Below are positions 26,246 to 36,735 of a DNA stretch of 64,000 nucleotides, one piece after another. The DNA comes from Xylanibacter ruminicola Ga6B6. GTDB taxonomy: Bacteria > Bacteroidota > Bacteroidia > Bacteroidales > Bacteroidaceae. Positions within the stretch are counted from its first letter, which is position 1, and the number at the start of each line of letters is the position of its first letter. The DNA lies in the NCBI RefSeq assembly GCF_000687715.1, contig NZ_JHXD01000010.1:45938-109937 (forward strand), given 5' to 3'. Made by a program: the position numbers and the translations under genes. The notes beneath the pieces are model-generated. The model saw only the letters and a list, made by a program, of their open reading frames with translations, was not told the DNA's origin and made no database searches.

Positions 26246-29200
26246 ATGATAAAAAAGGAAACGATACTATTTCTATTGATGATAGCAGGTCTGACAGCCC
26301 ACGCACAGTCAGGCCTTAACAAGCAGCAGTTTGCCAAATACTGGAAAATAGAATCAGAAGCTGCCGACTACCAGCTACATTTCAAGGGCGACACTTGCGA
26401 GATACTATCCCCCAAGGGATTAACGCTTTGGCGCAAGGAAAAGATGACTATCGGTACAACGGTAGAATATGATGCCTGCGTGATGGATGAGGGGAAAGCC
26501 GGCGACCGTCTGAGCGATATGAACAGCTTCTGGATGGCATCCGACCCTCATGCCAACGACCTTTGGAAAAGAGCAACATGGCGAAGTGGCATTTTTACCC
26601 GCTGCTACTCATTACAGATGTACTACTTGGGCTATGGTGGCAACCATAACACCACTACCCGATTCCGTAGATACAATGGCGATGAGGCAGGTATTGATGA
26701 TGCCGCCAAACGCCCTGCTATTTTAAAGGAATATACCGACAAGCAGCATCTTTTGAAACCCAATCATTGGTATCACATCAAGATAGAGAGTACCACTACT
26801 GGTCGCACCCGCTTTTATATCGATGGAGAGTGCATCGTGGATTACCTCGACCCACAACCTCTCCACGAAGGATGGTTCGGATTCCGCACTACCCTCTCGC
26901 GAACGCGGATCACACATTTCAAATCCTATCCCACACCAGCTTACTCATACGCCACCACAGGTGTGCCCTTGCATTGGATAGGCCAAAAGCCCCAGGCTGC
27001 TATTCCTGTTAGCTTTGGTGTACCTTTTGCCCAAGGCGAGTTAAAGGACGTTTCGGCTTTGGCATTATCCAATAACACGCCCATTGATGCTTGGGTAAAT
27101 GCCCGTTGGCCTGATGGTTCAATAAAGTGGGCTGGTGTTTCGGCTGTTATCCGCCAAGGCGAAAACTATACTATGGAATCTGGCAAGAAGCCACGTAAAA
27201 GCGGCCAAACGATGATAGCTTCAAACGATAACCAGCACATCGTAGTAAATACAGGCCGACTGATGGTTTCTATTCCTAAAAATGGCAACCATATCATCGA
27301 TAGTCTGTGCCTGGAGGGCAAGAAGATTGGTGGCGCTGCCAAACTGATAGCCACCACGAACGATGCCACATTCTGCTCACAATTAACAAAGGTTGGAGTT
27401 GAACGTACAGGAGCTGTCTGCACCGTCGTCAAATTAGAAGGTAAGCACGCATCGGCAAACAATCGTTCATGGTTACCCTTTACACTACGTCTATATTTCT
27501 ATACTGGCAGTGAACAGGTTCACATGGTGCATACCTTTATTTACGACGGCGAGGCTGAGAAAGACATGATCCGTTCGATAGGTGTGCAGTTTGATGTACC
27601 CATGCGCGAGGCGACCTACAACCGTCATATCGCATTTGCCACCGAGAACGGTATCTGGACAGAACCTGTTCAGCCACTTGATGGACGTAGAATACTCACC
27701 ATCAATGGCGACAAGAAGAGAAATCTGCAAGCCGAACAGATGGCTGGCATGAGAATTCCTGAGGCCGACGCATTCGATGCCAACAACGCTTTCCTACTCG
27801 ACCACTGGGCACAATGGGATAGCTACCGTCTGTCGCAGCTAACCGATAATGCATGGTCAATCCGTAAACGAGCCACCGCCGAAAGCCCTTGGATAGGCAC
27901 CCTTACTGGTAGTCGTGCCACAGGCTATGCTTTTGTTGGCGATGTGAGCGGCGGACTGGGTGTATGCCTGAAAGATTTCTGGCAGTCGTACCCCTCAACC
28001 ATCCAAATCAACAAAGCCCGCAGCAGCGAAGCCGAACTTACCATGTGGCTATGGAGCCCCGAGGCCGAGACGATGAACCTGTGCCACTACGATACGATTG
28101 CCCATGACCTACAGGCCAGTTACGAAGATGTGCAGGCGGGTATGAGTACGCCCTACGGCATTGCCCGCACCAGCACAATCACACTGATGACCTACGATAG
28201 CTATCCTGGCAAAGAGACACTCAGCCAGTCGGCACAAGCCTTGGCTGCCAACTATCGTTTGCTCCCCACACCCGAATACCTGCACCAGAAGCGCGCCTTT
28301 GGCATATGGTCGCTACCAAAAGACACCACCGATAAGGTAGAACAGCGACTAGATAGTTACATCAAGGCTTATCTGGGATACATCGAACGATATAAATGGT
28401 ATGGATTCTGGAACTATGGCGACATCATGCACACCTACGACGATGAGCGCCAGGAATGGCGATACGATGTAGGCGGCTTTGCCTGGGACAACACCGAGTT
28501 GGCCACACCCATGTGGCTTTGGTACAACTTCCTGCGCACAGGCCGACAGGATATCTGGCGCATGGCCGAAGCGATGACCCGCCATTGCAGCGAGGTAGAT
28601 ACCTACCACATCGGACCATTTGCGCCGCTGGGTAGCCGTCATAATGTCACCCACTGGGGCTGCGGCGCCAAAGAGGCCCGTATCAGTCAAGCAGCATTTA
28701 ACCGTTTTTATTATTACTTGACTACCGATGAACGTACAGGCGACCTGATGCGCGAACAGAAAGATGCCGATACCTTACTGTACCATCTGGACCCCATGCG
28801 ATTGGCCGAGCCTCGCAGTCAGTACCCTTGTAACGCGCCAGCCCGACTGCGTATCGGCCCCGACTGGTTAGCCTACGCAGGCAACTGGCTGACGGAGTGG
28901 GAACGCTTTGGCGACACCAAATATCGCGAAAAAATACTTACCGGTTTGCGCAGTATAGCCGAGTTGCCAGATGGTATTTTTACAGGCAATCTGGCCAAGG
29001 GCTACGATCCTGCCACAGGCCGAATTACCTACGATGGCGCCCCCAAAGTACGCAGCACCAACCACCTGATGACTATCATGGGCGGTTTCGAGGTGATGAA
29101 CGAGTTACTACCGCTCACACGTGAGGAAAAATTCGCTCACACGTGGAAAGATTTTGCCCGCCGCTATAAACAGATGTCGCACGATATTCGTCACAGCAAT

Positions 29201-29377
29201 TTCCCAGTACGCCGTTTGGAAGCATATGCAGCTTGGCAGGATAGAGATCCACAGCGTACAGCAACCGTATGGGAAGCCCTATGGAAACACGGCGATAGCA
29301 CATCTAACACCAACGATGCAGCCCTTTGGAGCCTTGATGCCATCTACATGCAGGAAGTACTACAACATAACAAATAG
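26246..29377 (+). CDS. DUF6250 domain fused to a PL26 exo-rhamnogalacturonan lyase
   Basis: This 1043-residue protein has a signal peptide (ending TAHAQ). Residues about 20-232 form a DUF6250 concanavalin-like domain (DRLSDMNSFWMASDP, TTTRFRRYNGDEAG, GWFGFRTT). From about 235 onward it resembles the fungal exo-rhamnogalacturonan lyase PcRGLX (PL26): IPVSFGVPFAQGELKDVS opens the N-terminal beta-sandwich, then a central beta-domain, then an (alpha/alpha) toroid containing YKWYGFWNYGDIMHTYDDE and WDNTELATPMWLWYNFLRTGR. PL26 enzymes cut the Rha-GalA backbone by beta-elimination from the end and leave the unsaturated uronate that GH105 removes. The N-terminal domain may bind carbohydrate; that is not shown. 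It sits between GH115 and GH2 in one operon. Confidence 0.8.
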   Translation: MIKKETILFLLMIAGLTAHAQSGLNKQQFAKYWKIESEAADYQLHFKGDTCEILSPKGLTLWRKEKMTIGTTVEYDACVMDEGKAGDRLSDMNSFWMASDPHANDLWKRATWRSGIFTRCYSLQMYYLGYGGNHNTTTRFRRYNGDEAGIDDAAKRPAILKEYTDKQHLLKPNHWYHIKIESTTTGRTRFYIDGECIVDYLDPQPLHEGWFGFRTTLSRTRITHFKSYPTPAYSYATTGVPLHWIGQKPQAAIPVSFGVPFAQGELKDVSALALSNNTPIDAWVNARWPDGSIKWAGVSAVIRQGENYTMESGKKPRKSGQTMIASNDNQHIVVNTGRLMVSIPKNGNHIIDSLCLEGKKIGGAAKLIATTNDATFCSQLTKVGVERTGAVCTVVKLEGKHASANNRSWLPFTLRLYFYTGSEQVHMVHTFIYDGEAEKDMIRSIGVQFDVPMREATYNRHIAFATENGIWTEPVQPLDGRRILTINGDKKRNLQAEQMAGMRIPEADAFDANNAFLLDHWAQWDSYRLSQLTDNAWSIRKRATAESPWIGTLTGSRATGYAFVGDVSGGLGVCLKDFWQSYPSTIQINKARSSEAELTMWLWSPEAETMNLCHYDTIAHDLQASYEDVQAGMSTPYGIARTSTITLMTYDSYPGKETLSQSAQALAANYRLLPTPEYLHQKRAFGIWSLPKDTTDKVEQRLDSYIKAYLGYIERYKWYGFWNYGDIMHTYDDERQEWRYDVGGFAWDNTELATPMWLWYNFLRTGRQDIWRMAEAMTRHCSEVDTYHIGPFAPLGSRHNVTHWGCGAKEARISQAAFNRFYYYLTTDERTGDLMREQKDADTLLYHLDPMRLAEPRSQYPCNAPARLRIGPDWLAYAGNWLTEWERFGDTKYREKILTGLRSIAELPDGIFTGNLAKGYDPATGRITYDGAPKVRSTNHLMTIMGGFEVMNELLPLTREEKFAHTWKDFARRYKQMSHDIRHSNFPVRRLEAYAAWQDRDPQRTATVWEALWKHGDSTSNTNDAALWSLDAIYMQEVLQHNK

Positions 29378-29399
29378 CAAAACTAATAAAAAAGGAAAA

Positions 29400-32300
29400 A
29401 TGAAACTACGAACAACTCTTTGCGCCCTGTTGCTGTTAGGCTGTACATATACCCAGGCAACCGAGCGCACAAAACAGAATTTCAACAGCGGTTGGCGACT
29501 GACTGTTGGCGATGTGAAGGAGGCATCGAGGCCCGATTTCGACGATACACGTTGGACACGGGTTACCCTGCCCTATGCTTTTAATGGCGATGAGGCCTTT
29601 AAGAAAGACATTGTGAACCTGACCGACACCATCTGTTGGTATCGCAAAAGATTCAAGTTGGCGAATATTGCCAACAAGAAAGTGTTTATTGAGTTCGAAG
29701 GTGTGCGCCAAGGCGCCGATTTTTATCTGAACGGACAGCATCTTGGTTTTAGCGAGAATGGCGTGATGGCCTGTGGTTTCGATCTCACTCCTTACATCAA
29801 GGAAGGCAGCAACACCATTGCCGTACGTTGCGATAACAGCTGGACCTACCGTTCGCGCCAGTACGACAGTCGTTACCAATGGAACGACCGTAACTTTAAT
29901 GCCAACTATGGCGGCATACCCAAGAACGTGTTCCTGCACATTACCGACAAGCTTTACCAGACCCTGCCGCTGTATAGCAATCTGGGCACCACAGGTACCT
30001 ATATCTATGCTACCGATTTCGACATTCCAGGTCACAAGGCCACCATTCATGCCGAATCGCAGGTGCGCAACGAGGATAGTAAGCCCCGTAAGTTTACCTT
30101 CTTTGCCAAGGTGCTTGATATGGATGGCAAAGAGGTTGCCCTGTTTCAGGGCCCCCTTACCACCATACAGCCAGGCGAAACACGTACAGTAAAAATACAG
30201 CAGCCTGTAAGCGATCTGCATTTCTGGTCGTGGGGCTATGGATACCTCTATACCGTTCAAACCCTGTTGAAAGCCAAGGATGGATCGGAGATCGACCAGG
30301 TTACAACCCGTACCGGCTTCCGCAAAACCCGCTTTGCCGAAGGAAAGATTTGGTTGAACGACCGTGTATTGATGATGCACGGCTATGCCCAGCGCACCTC
30401 GAACGAATGGCCTGGTGTAGGTATCTCGGTTCCAGCCTGGTTGAGCGACTACTCTAACGATTTGATGGTAAAATCAAACGGCAACCTAGTGCGCTGGATG
30501 CACGTAACCCCTTGGAAACAGGATATCGAGTCGTGCGACCGTGTGGGGCTCATCCAGGCCATGCCTGCAGGCGATGCCGAGAAAGATGTGGAGGGGCCTC
30601 GCTGGCAGCAGCGAACAGCCCTGATGCGCGATGCCATCATCTATAACCGCAACAATCCCTCGATCCTGTTCTACGAGTGCGGTAACGAGAGTATCAGTCG
30701 CGAACACATGATTGAGATGAAGCAGATTCGCGATGCTTACGACCCCAACGGCGGACGTGCTATCGGCAGTCGCGAGATGCTGGATATCAACGAAGCCGAG
30801 TATGGTGGCGAGATGCTGTATATCAACAAGAGCAAAAAACACCCCATGTGGGCGATGGAATACTGTCGCGACGAGGGTTTGCGCAAGTATTGGGACGAGC
30901 AGAGTTACCCTTACCACAAGGAAGGCAATGGCCCACTCTACCGTAATGCCCCTGCCCTTGATTACAACCACAACATGGATGCGTTTGCCATCGAGATGGT
31001 GCGCCGCTGGTACGATTACTATATGGAACGCCCAGGTACAGGCACCCGTGTGAGCAGTGGTGGTGTAAAAATTGTATTCTCGGATACCAACACCCACCAT
31101 CGCGGCGAGTCGAACTACCGTACCAGTGGCGTTACAGATGCTATGCGTATTCCTAAGGATGCCTACTATGTACACCAGGTGATGTGGAACGGTTGGGTAG
31201 AGCCCGAACATCAGCAAACCTATATTATCGGTCATTGGAACTACCCCGAAAACACCACCAAGAATGTGTATGTAGTTTCAACCGCCAACGATGTAGAGCT
31301 ATTCCTCAACGGCAAGTCGTTAGGCCACGGCAAACAGAGCTATCGCTATCTTTACACCTTCGAGAACGTTACCTTCGAGCCGGGTAAGCTTGAGGCTGTA
31401 GCAGCGGATGGTAGCCGCTTCCAATTAGAAACCGCAGGCCAGCCCTACCAGTTAAAGCTTACTGCCATCCAGAATCCTGAGGGCACGAAGGCCAATGGTG
31501 CCGATATGGCCCTCTTCGAGGTTGAGGTAGTAGATAAGCAGGGGCGCCGATGCCCACTTGCCAACCAATTGATACACTTTGAAATGTGGGGCCAGGGCCA
31601 ATGGATTGGCGGTATAGCCACACGCAACAACAACGATATGCAGCGCCCCGACAAGAACCGTCCGGCAGGCCTGTTAGATGCTGCTGACACCAAGAACGTA
31701 TCCGACAACTATGTGGGTGCCATGAATCTGCCCGTAGAGTGTGGCGTTAACCGTGTATTGGTTCGCACTACCACCACCGCTGGCAAGATTAATCTATCAG
31801 CCTGGGCCGAAGGGCTTCAGCCTGCTTACATTGGGATAAATACAGAGAAGGTAGATGCCGAGAAGTATCTGCCACAGCTCACGCTGAAAGGTAGATTGGA
31901 TCGTGGCGAAACACCACTCACCTCATCGTACACCGAGCAGGTCCACGGCATCGATATCGTGTCGGCTAAAGCTGGTTGCGACAGCGAACATGCTGCCAAA
32001 AGTTTTGATGATAACGAGCTGTCGGAGTGGAAAAACGATGGTCGACTTTCAACCGCATGGATTACCTATCGCCTGGCTAAGAAAACCGTTGTTGATGATA
32101 TCTGCCTGAAGCTTACAGGCTGGCGCATGCGCAGCTACCCACTCGAGATTTATGCTGGCAAGCAGCTCATCTGGAGCGGCGAAACACAGCGCAGTCTGGG
32201 CTATATCCACCTAAAGCCTACCAAGGCTGTAAAAACAAACCAGATTACCATCCGTTTGAAAGGTGCTGGCAAGGATAAGGATGCCTTTGGCGGTATTGTT

Positions 32301-32435
32301 GAAGTGGCCGAACCTGCCGCTGGCGAACTCGACCTGTATAAAGCAAAGAACGTTGGAGATACGAAAAACGAACTACGAATTGTAGAAATCGAATTTCTGG
32401 AAAACGAAAAAAAAAGAGAATTGATGGGCATTTAG
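29400..32435 (+). CDS. GH2 family beta-galactosidase-like enzyme with C-terminal discoidin-like domain
   Basis: The ATG at 29400 is preceded by the A/G-rich AAAAAAGGAAAAA and starts a signal peptide (MKLRTTLCALLLLGCTYTQAT). In-frame sequence upstream of it runs inside the PL26 gene in another frame and is not meaningful. The 1011-residue product has the jelly-roll domain (about 25-190), immunoglobulin-like domain, and a GH2 barrel with acid/base Glu in YECGNES and probable nucleophile Glu in AMEYCRDEG. DUF4982-like beta-domains follow, then residues about 850-1010 with a discoidin/CBM32-like fold (AKSFDDNELSEWKND...AWITYRL). It probably trims beta-galactosyl side groups. Its stop lies inside a bidirectional terminator shared with the convergent regulator gene. 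Confidence 0.85.
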   Translation: MKLRTTLCALLLLGCTYTQATERTKQNFNSGWRLTVGDVKEASRPDFDDTRWTRVTLPYAFNGDEAFKKDIVNLTDTICWYRKRFKLANIANKKVFIEFEGVRQGADFYLNGQHLGFSENGVMACGFDLTPYIKEGSNTIAVRCDNSWTYRSRQYDSRYQWNDRNFNANYGGIPKNVFLHITDKLYQTLPLYSNLGTTGTYIYATDFDIPGHKATIHAESQVRNEDSKPRKFTFFAKVLDMDGKEVALFQGPLTTIQPGETRTVKIQQPVSDLHFWSWGYGYLYTVQTLLKAKDGSEIDQVTTRTGFRKTRFAEGKIWLNDRVLMMHGYAQRTSNEWPGVGISVPAWLSDYSNDLMVKSNGNLVRWMHVTPWKQDIESCDRVGLIQAMPAGDAEKDVEGPRWQQRTALMRDAIIYNRNNPSILFYECGNESISREHMIEMKQIRDAYDPNGGRAIGSREMLDINEAEYGGEMLYINKSKKHPMWAMEYCRDEGLRKYWDEQSYPYHKEGNGPLYRNAPALDYNHNMDAFAIEMVRRWYDYYMERPGTGTRVSSGGVKIVFSDTNTHHRGESNYRTSGVTDAMRIPKDAYYVHQVMWNGWVEPEHQQTYIIGHWNYPENTTKNVYVVSTANDVELFLNGKSLGHGKQSYRYLYTFENVTFEPGKLEAVAADGSRFQLETAGQPYQLKLTAIQNPEGTKANGADMALFEVEVVDKQGRRCPLANQLIHFEMWGQGQWIGGIATRNNNDMQRPDKNRPAGLLDAADTKNVSDNYVGAMNLPVECGVNRVLVRTTTTAGKINLSAWAEGLQPAYIGINTEKVDAEKYLPQLTLKGRLDRGETPLTSSYTEQVHGIDIVSAKAGCDSEHAAKSFDDNELSEWKNDGRLSTAWITYRLAKKTVVDDICLKLTGWRMRSYPLEIYAGKQLIWSGETQRSLGYIHLKPTKAVKTNQITIRLKGAGKDKDAFGGIVEVAEPAAGELDLYKAKNVGDTKNELRIVEIEFLENEKKRELMGI

Positions 32436-32452
32436 CTCATCAATTTTCTTTT
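32412..32452. terminator. Bidirectional terminator embedded in two gene ends
   Basis: A stem of about 18 pairs has TTGATG pairing with CATCAA at its core, a 5-nt loop, A-rich left and T-rich right flanks. The GH2 stop (32433-32435) is in and beside the loop, and the HTCS stop (32440-32442) is in the right arm. The two convergent genes are only 4 bp apart. Confidence 0.8.
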
Positions 32453-35400
32453 CTATACTTACTGGGCGCTACACCATAATGCTGTTTAAAACACTTGTTG
32501 AAGTACGAAGCCTCAGGGAATCCCACCTTATAAGCAATCTCCGAGATATTCAGTTCGCCCTCAGCCAACATGTCGGCAGCAATACGCATACGCTCCGAAA
32601 CCAACAGTTTGTTAGGCGACATTCCTGTTAGCTCCTTCACTTTGCCATACAGTTTGGTACGTCCCATGTGCATCAGTTCGGCCATCATATCTATACTGAA
32701 TTCAGAGTTACTGATATTCTGCGCCACAATGCTGTACACCTTATCCTGGAATCGCTTATCGGCCTGCGATGTAAGGATGAGGGTAGCCGATGGTGCCGAC
32801 GAAACCGATGAGGGTTCATCAGTGGTTTCAGTCTTCCCGACGGCTGTCGCCAAACGCATCTGCTCCTCTCTCCACTTAATCAACTGTATGATTCGAGCCA
32901 TCAGGATACGGTAATTACAAGGCTTCACCATATAGTCGTCGGCCCCAGCCTCATAGCCCTTAATCTGATGCTTCTCGTCGTCGAGCGCTGTAAGCATAAT
33001 AACGGGTATCTGCTTCAAGGCATCATTGGCACGCATCTGTTTCACAATGTCGTAGCCATTGGTATCGGGCAGCATCACGTCGCATATCAGCAACGATGGA
33101 GCCTCATTCATCAAGCCCTCAATACCATTCTTACCATTGGTATAGCCTACCACATTAAAATACACGCCAACCTCAGCCTTAATCTGCTCAAGCATATCAA
33201 GGTCGTCCTCAATAATCGCAATGGTCTTATCGTTCAAAGCCTTGGGCAGCATCTCCTTAATCACCTTCTCGGCCTCTCTGTCGGTATTTTCCTCCGTTTC
33301 TACAGCCACAGCCTGCTTATAGTCGGCTGCATCATAAAGAGCCTCGTCGGCAGGCAACGTCAGTTTAAACAGGGCACCACCTAATCGCCCTGAAGGTTCG
33401 TAAGTAAGCGTGCCTTTATGGGTTTGCGCCATCATATAGGCCGTATAAAGACCGATACCCATTCCGCCTTGCGATGCGTAACCATGCATAAAGGGCTTAA
33501 ACAGCTGCTGCATACGGTTTGCGTCGATACCAGGCCCCGAATCCTCAACCGACAGCACGACATTTCCGTCAGCAACACCAAAGCGCACCTGTACGCAACC
33601 GCCTTGAGGCGTATATTTCACAGCGTTACTCAACAGGTTATAGGTAATGGTATCTACAATATGACGGTCGAATACCATATCATATTTTTTCTCGGATGGC
33701 ATAAAAGACATCTGCAGCTCCTTCTGCTGGGCCGCATTCCAGAAGTCCTGATAGATATCGCGCACAAAACTAACCATATCGCCAGTTTCTACACCAAGAC
33801 GCAAATTACCGGTGTTTATTTTCCGGAATTCCAGGAACAGGTTTACTAGCTTGCTCAGTCGCCTTACACCACGTTTAGCCGTCTGCAGGGGCTTTCGCTG
33901 TACGTCACCCGTTGCTTCCAGTTTGTCAACAGCACCACTGATGATGGCAATAGGCGTGCGGAACTCGTGTGCCACCTGCGTAAAGAAGTTGGTGCGGAAT
34001 TCGGCCACCTTTTTCTCAACCATGATCTGCTGGCGCATTTTAAACCGCTCACGTTTCTGGCGATAGAAGATAGCCACACCCGTACCTATTATAATAAGGT
34101 ATAGCATCCAGGCCCACCAGGTGTTGTACCAAGGTTCACGAATCACAATGGTCAGAATCGTTTCTTCACCATCTCCGGTAGTTCTCAGGTGAAAGATGTA
34201 TTTTCCTGGCAACAGATTGCTGTATTCTACGCTATGCAGAGTGGTCTCTTCGCGCCATCCTTGGTCAACTCCCTCCAGATAGAACTGATACCTGGTACGT
34301 TCCGCGTGTGCATAATCAAAACACGAGAAGTGGATAATGAGCGAATTCTCATTGTGGGCAAACGATATCTCATCATCCATCATACGCATATCCTCGTACT
34401 GCTCATCATGGAATATCGATTTGCCGTTGACATCAATATCCGTAATAGCAGCCTTCTTGGCCTGTGTTTGTTCAAGGCGTTGGCTATTAGGTATCAGCGT
34501 AGTAATACCATCGTGCGTACCAAACAGTATCATGCCGTTATCATCAAGCGTCAGGGCACAACGGTCGGAGTAGATATTCCTGAGCAGAGTACTGCCCACT
34601 TGATAGTTCACCACCTGATGGGTTTTCATATCAATCATCGATATACCATTATCGGTGGCAGCCCAAACATAGCCCAGTTTATCCTCGGCCAGCGAGTGTA
34701 TGTTGTTACTGTTCAATCCTTGTTTCGTTGATACTATTTCTAACACAAAGTCGCCATCGCTCTGATAGGCCGTTTTAACTACGCCTGTACCTTGACCTCC
34801 TATCAGCACCTGACCATTTTTCGACGGGAGAATACAATAGATGCTGTTAGAAGGCAGCCCCTCTTTTACGCCGATGTGTAGGAATGCCTCTTCCGAGATA
34901 TTCCTAACCTTGGTGTCGATAGCATACACGCCATATTCTGTGGCAGCCCAAAGGATATCCTGCTTGTCGATAGCCAAATCGTAGATTCTGCTTTCCGAAG
35001 TGCTGCGTGTCAGGAAGTATGTTTCCTGTGTTTTCCCGTTCTTGCCAGGCTGCTGCATAATCAATCCCTTTTCCCAGGAAGCAAGCCAGGTGCGCCCACG
35101 CTTATCGGTCACACTGTCGAGCACGGTACTATTCGAAAAAGCCGATTCGGCATTAACGATGGTACTGGCTTTGGGGTTATACAGATACAAGTTTCGGCTC
35201 TGCGTTTCTAAGAGCACACGCCCATCCTGCGTTTTGGCCATTCGGGTAATATAGTTGGTCTTCATGCCTGGATGAAGCGGATCGGGCAACAGGTGTGCCG
35301 TATTTGGCTGGCGCGACTCAGTGAGGCATACGATACCAGCATCTTCCTGCCCAATCCAGATATTTCCACTACCATCCACATGTATATTAGTAAGGTAGTC

Positions 35401-36561
35401 GGTACCTATAATAGGATGCAGATCGCTGGCCGAATAATGTGTTATATCGCCGCCTTTAGGGTCGTACACAAACAAGCCGTTACCATACGTAGCTATATAG
35501 AATTTACCAGTAGTCCCCATCACCGTCGAGAAGTTGCGTTTGCGGGTAATGGCAAAATCGTGTTCGTGTAGTAAAGGAAACTTTTTAGCCTGTCCTACAG
35601 CCGGAAAGAGTGTCAGCGTGCCATACTTATCGGCTACCCAAAAGTTACCATGGTCCTCGTCGAGCACAATACCGTACTCCATCTGGCAATCCTGTGGCTT
35701 TTCAAAGGTCAGCTTTTGGCAGTCCATAGCTATCACCGATGTACGCGTCATCATCAACCACTTGTTGTGCCATACGATGTTGCCGTTAACCCTACCCATG
35801 TTACCATACTCATTGGGCACACGCAACTCGCGCAGCAGTTTGCCTTGGTTATTAAATACCAACACACGTCCGTCTCTCGACAGCGCAAAAACCTTATCTT
35901 TCCAGTGGTTCAGCATCATAAAATCGCCGCTTTTCACCACTTTCTGCAGGTTGCCGTTTTTATCAGCCCTGAGCAGTCCGCTATCCGTCAGTATCCAGAT
36001 ATTGCCAGCACCATCGGCTTTAAGGCGCCTTACTTTCGATACAGGCAAACTGCCATCGGCCTGCGTATAATCCCTGCAGGTATATTTACCATCACGATAG
36101 GTAACATGGCGCATACCGGCATTAGCCTCGTACATCCATATACCACCCTCCTCCGGGTAAAATCGTTCAAATATCTTTTGCGCGTCGCACGTACCTGTAT
36201 AATCTACAAACTGTTTTCGCCTTAAATCATAGCAGGCATAATTAAAGGTAGCCGAACGTAGCCACATCAGCTGGTTCTTCTCGTCGATATGTATGGTACC
36301 CACATTAGCGTTTGTGATGCCGCCACCAGTACCGATGGTAGGGAAAACCAGGAACGAGTAGCCGTCGTAACGGCACAATCCGTTCGAGGTTCCAAACCAC
36401 AGATAACCATCGCGATCCTGAACCATATCATTCACTCTGTTCGTAGGCAGTCCGTCAATCGTTGTAACCACCTTGCTCGTCAGGCGTTTCTCGCCGTACG
36501 ATTTTGATAGTAGCATCACGCACAACAATAGTGTCAGTGCAACTTTTAGTTTATTAGTCAT
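32440..36561 (-). CDS. Hybrid two-component system regulator (HTCS)
   Basis: The start at 36561 (MTNKLKVALTLLLCVMLLSKSYG) gives a signal peptide directly; a further 22 codons upstream would add an untypical N-terminus. The 1373-residue protein has, in order: a periplasmic two-propeller sensor with repeated DGYLWFGTSNGLCRYDG-type motifs (about 25-720), a Y_Y_Y domain (about 735-800), one membrane helix (WWAWMLYLIIIGTGVAIFY), HisKA with phospho-acceptor H865 (VAHEFRTP), an ATPase domain (NLLSNAVKYT, DSGPGID, GIGLYTAY), a receiver with D1161 (ICDVMLPD) and a C-terminal AraC helix-turn-helix (ISEIAYKVGFPEASYFNKCFK). It should sense a periplasmic oligosaccharide and switch on nearby operons. It is divergent from a SusCD pair and convergent with the GH115-PL26-GH2 operon. 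Confidence 0.92.
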   Translation of the reverse strand: MTNKLKVALTLLLCVMLLSKSYGEKRLTSKVVTTIDGLPTNRVNDMVQDRDGYLWFGTSNGLCRYDGYSFLVFPTIGTGGGITNANVGTIHIDEKNQLMWLRSATFNYACYDLRRKQFVDYTGTCDAQKIFERFYPEEGGIWMYEANAGMRHVTYRDGKYTCRDYTQADGSLPVSKVRRLKADGAGNIWILTDSGLLRADKNGNLQKVVKSGDFMMLNHWKDKVFALSRDGRVLVFNNQGKLLRELRVPNEYGNMGRVNGNIVWHNKWLMMTRTSVIAMDCQKLTFEKPQDCQMEYGIVLDEDHGNFWVADKYGTLTLFPAVGQAKKFPLLHEHDFAITRKRNFSTVMGTTGKFYIATYGNGLFVYDPKGGDITHYSASDLHPIIGTDYLTNIHVDGSGNIWIGQEDAGIVCLTESRQPNTAHLLPDPLHPGMKTNYITRMAKTQDGRVLLETQSRNLYLYNPKASTIVNAESAFSNSTVLDSVTDKRGRTWLASWEKGLIMQQPGKNGKTQETYFLTRSTSESRIYDLAIDKQDILWAATEYGVYAIDTKVRNISEEAFLHIGVKEGLPSNSIYCILPSKNGQVLIGGQGTGVVKTAYQSDGDFVLEIVSTKQGLNSNNIHSLAEDKLGYVWAATDNGISMIDMKTHQVVNYQVGSTLLRNIYSDRCALTLDDNGMILFGTHDGITTLIPNSQRLEQTQAKKAAITDIDVNGKSIFHDEQYEDMRMMDDEISFAHNENSLIIHFSCFDYAHAERTRYQFYLEGVDQGWREETTLHSVEYSNLLPGKYIFHLRTTGDGEETILTIVIREPWYNTWWAWMLYLIIIGTGVAIFYRQKRERFKMRQQIMVEKKVAEFRTNFFTQVAHEFRTPIAIISGAVDKLEATGDVQRKPLQTAKRGVRRLSKLVNLFLEFRKINTGNLRLGVETGDMVSFVRDIYQDFWNAAQQKELQMSFMPSEKKYDMVFDRHIVDTITYNLLSNAVKYTPQGGCVQVRFGVADGNVVLSVEDSGPGIDANRMQQLFKPFMHGYASQGGMGIGLYTAYMMAQTHKGTLTYEPSGRLGGALFKLTLPADEALYDAADYKQAVAVETEENTDREAEKVIKEMLPKALNDKTIAIIEDDLDMLEQIKAEVGVYFNVVGYTNGKNGIEGLMNEAPSLLICDVMLPDTNGYDIVKQMRANDALKQIPVIMLTALDDEKHQIKGYEAGADDYMVKPCNYRILMARIIQLIKWREEQMRLATAVGKTETTDEPSSVSSAPSATLILTSQADKRFQDKVYSIVAQNISNSEFSIDMMAELMHMGRTKLYGKVKELTGMSPNKLLVSERMRIAADMLAEGELNISEIAYKVGFPEASYFNKCFKQHYGVAPSKYRKEN

Positions 36562-36585
36562 AATCAGTAGTATAGTAAGCGAGCG

Positions 36586-36593
36586 CAAAGGTA
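36586..36593 (-). promoter_or_regulatory. -7 box for the first HTCS gene
   Basis: Read leftward it is TACCTTTG followed by C, about 25 bp before the start codon. This position also supports the start chosen at 36561. Confidence 0.6.
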
Positions 36594-36668
36594 ACAACTT
36601 TTTTTCGAAATAAGAATAAAACTCCAAGTTTTTGGATAATTTTACAAGTTAAAATATATTATATGGTA

Positions 36669-36676
36669 TAATTTTG
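36669..36676 (+). promoter_or_regulatory. -7 box for the tandem susCD-susCD unit
   Basis: TAATTTTG followed by C lies about 60 bp before the susC start at 36736. The upstream 30 bp are almost pure A/T. Confidence 0.55.
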
Positions 36677-36735
36677 CAACGAAATTAAAACCTAATGTAA
36701 CAATTTTAATTAAGTCAAACTAAAAAAAATTATTT

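Noticed and set aside
29121..29399. Extended N-terminus of the second GH2
   Set aside because: These codons overlap the end of the PL26 gene in another frame; the ATG at 29400 with its signal peptide is clearly the start.
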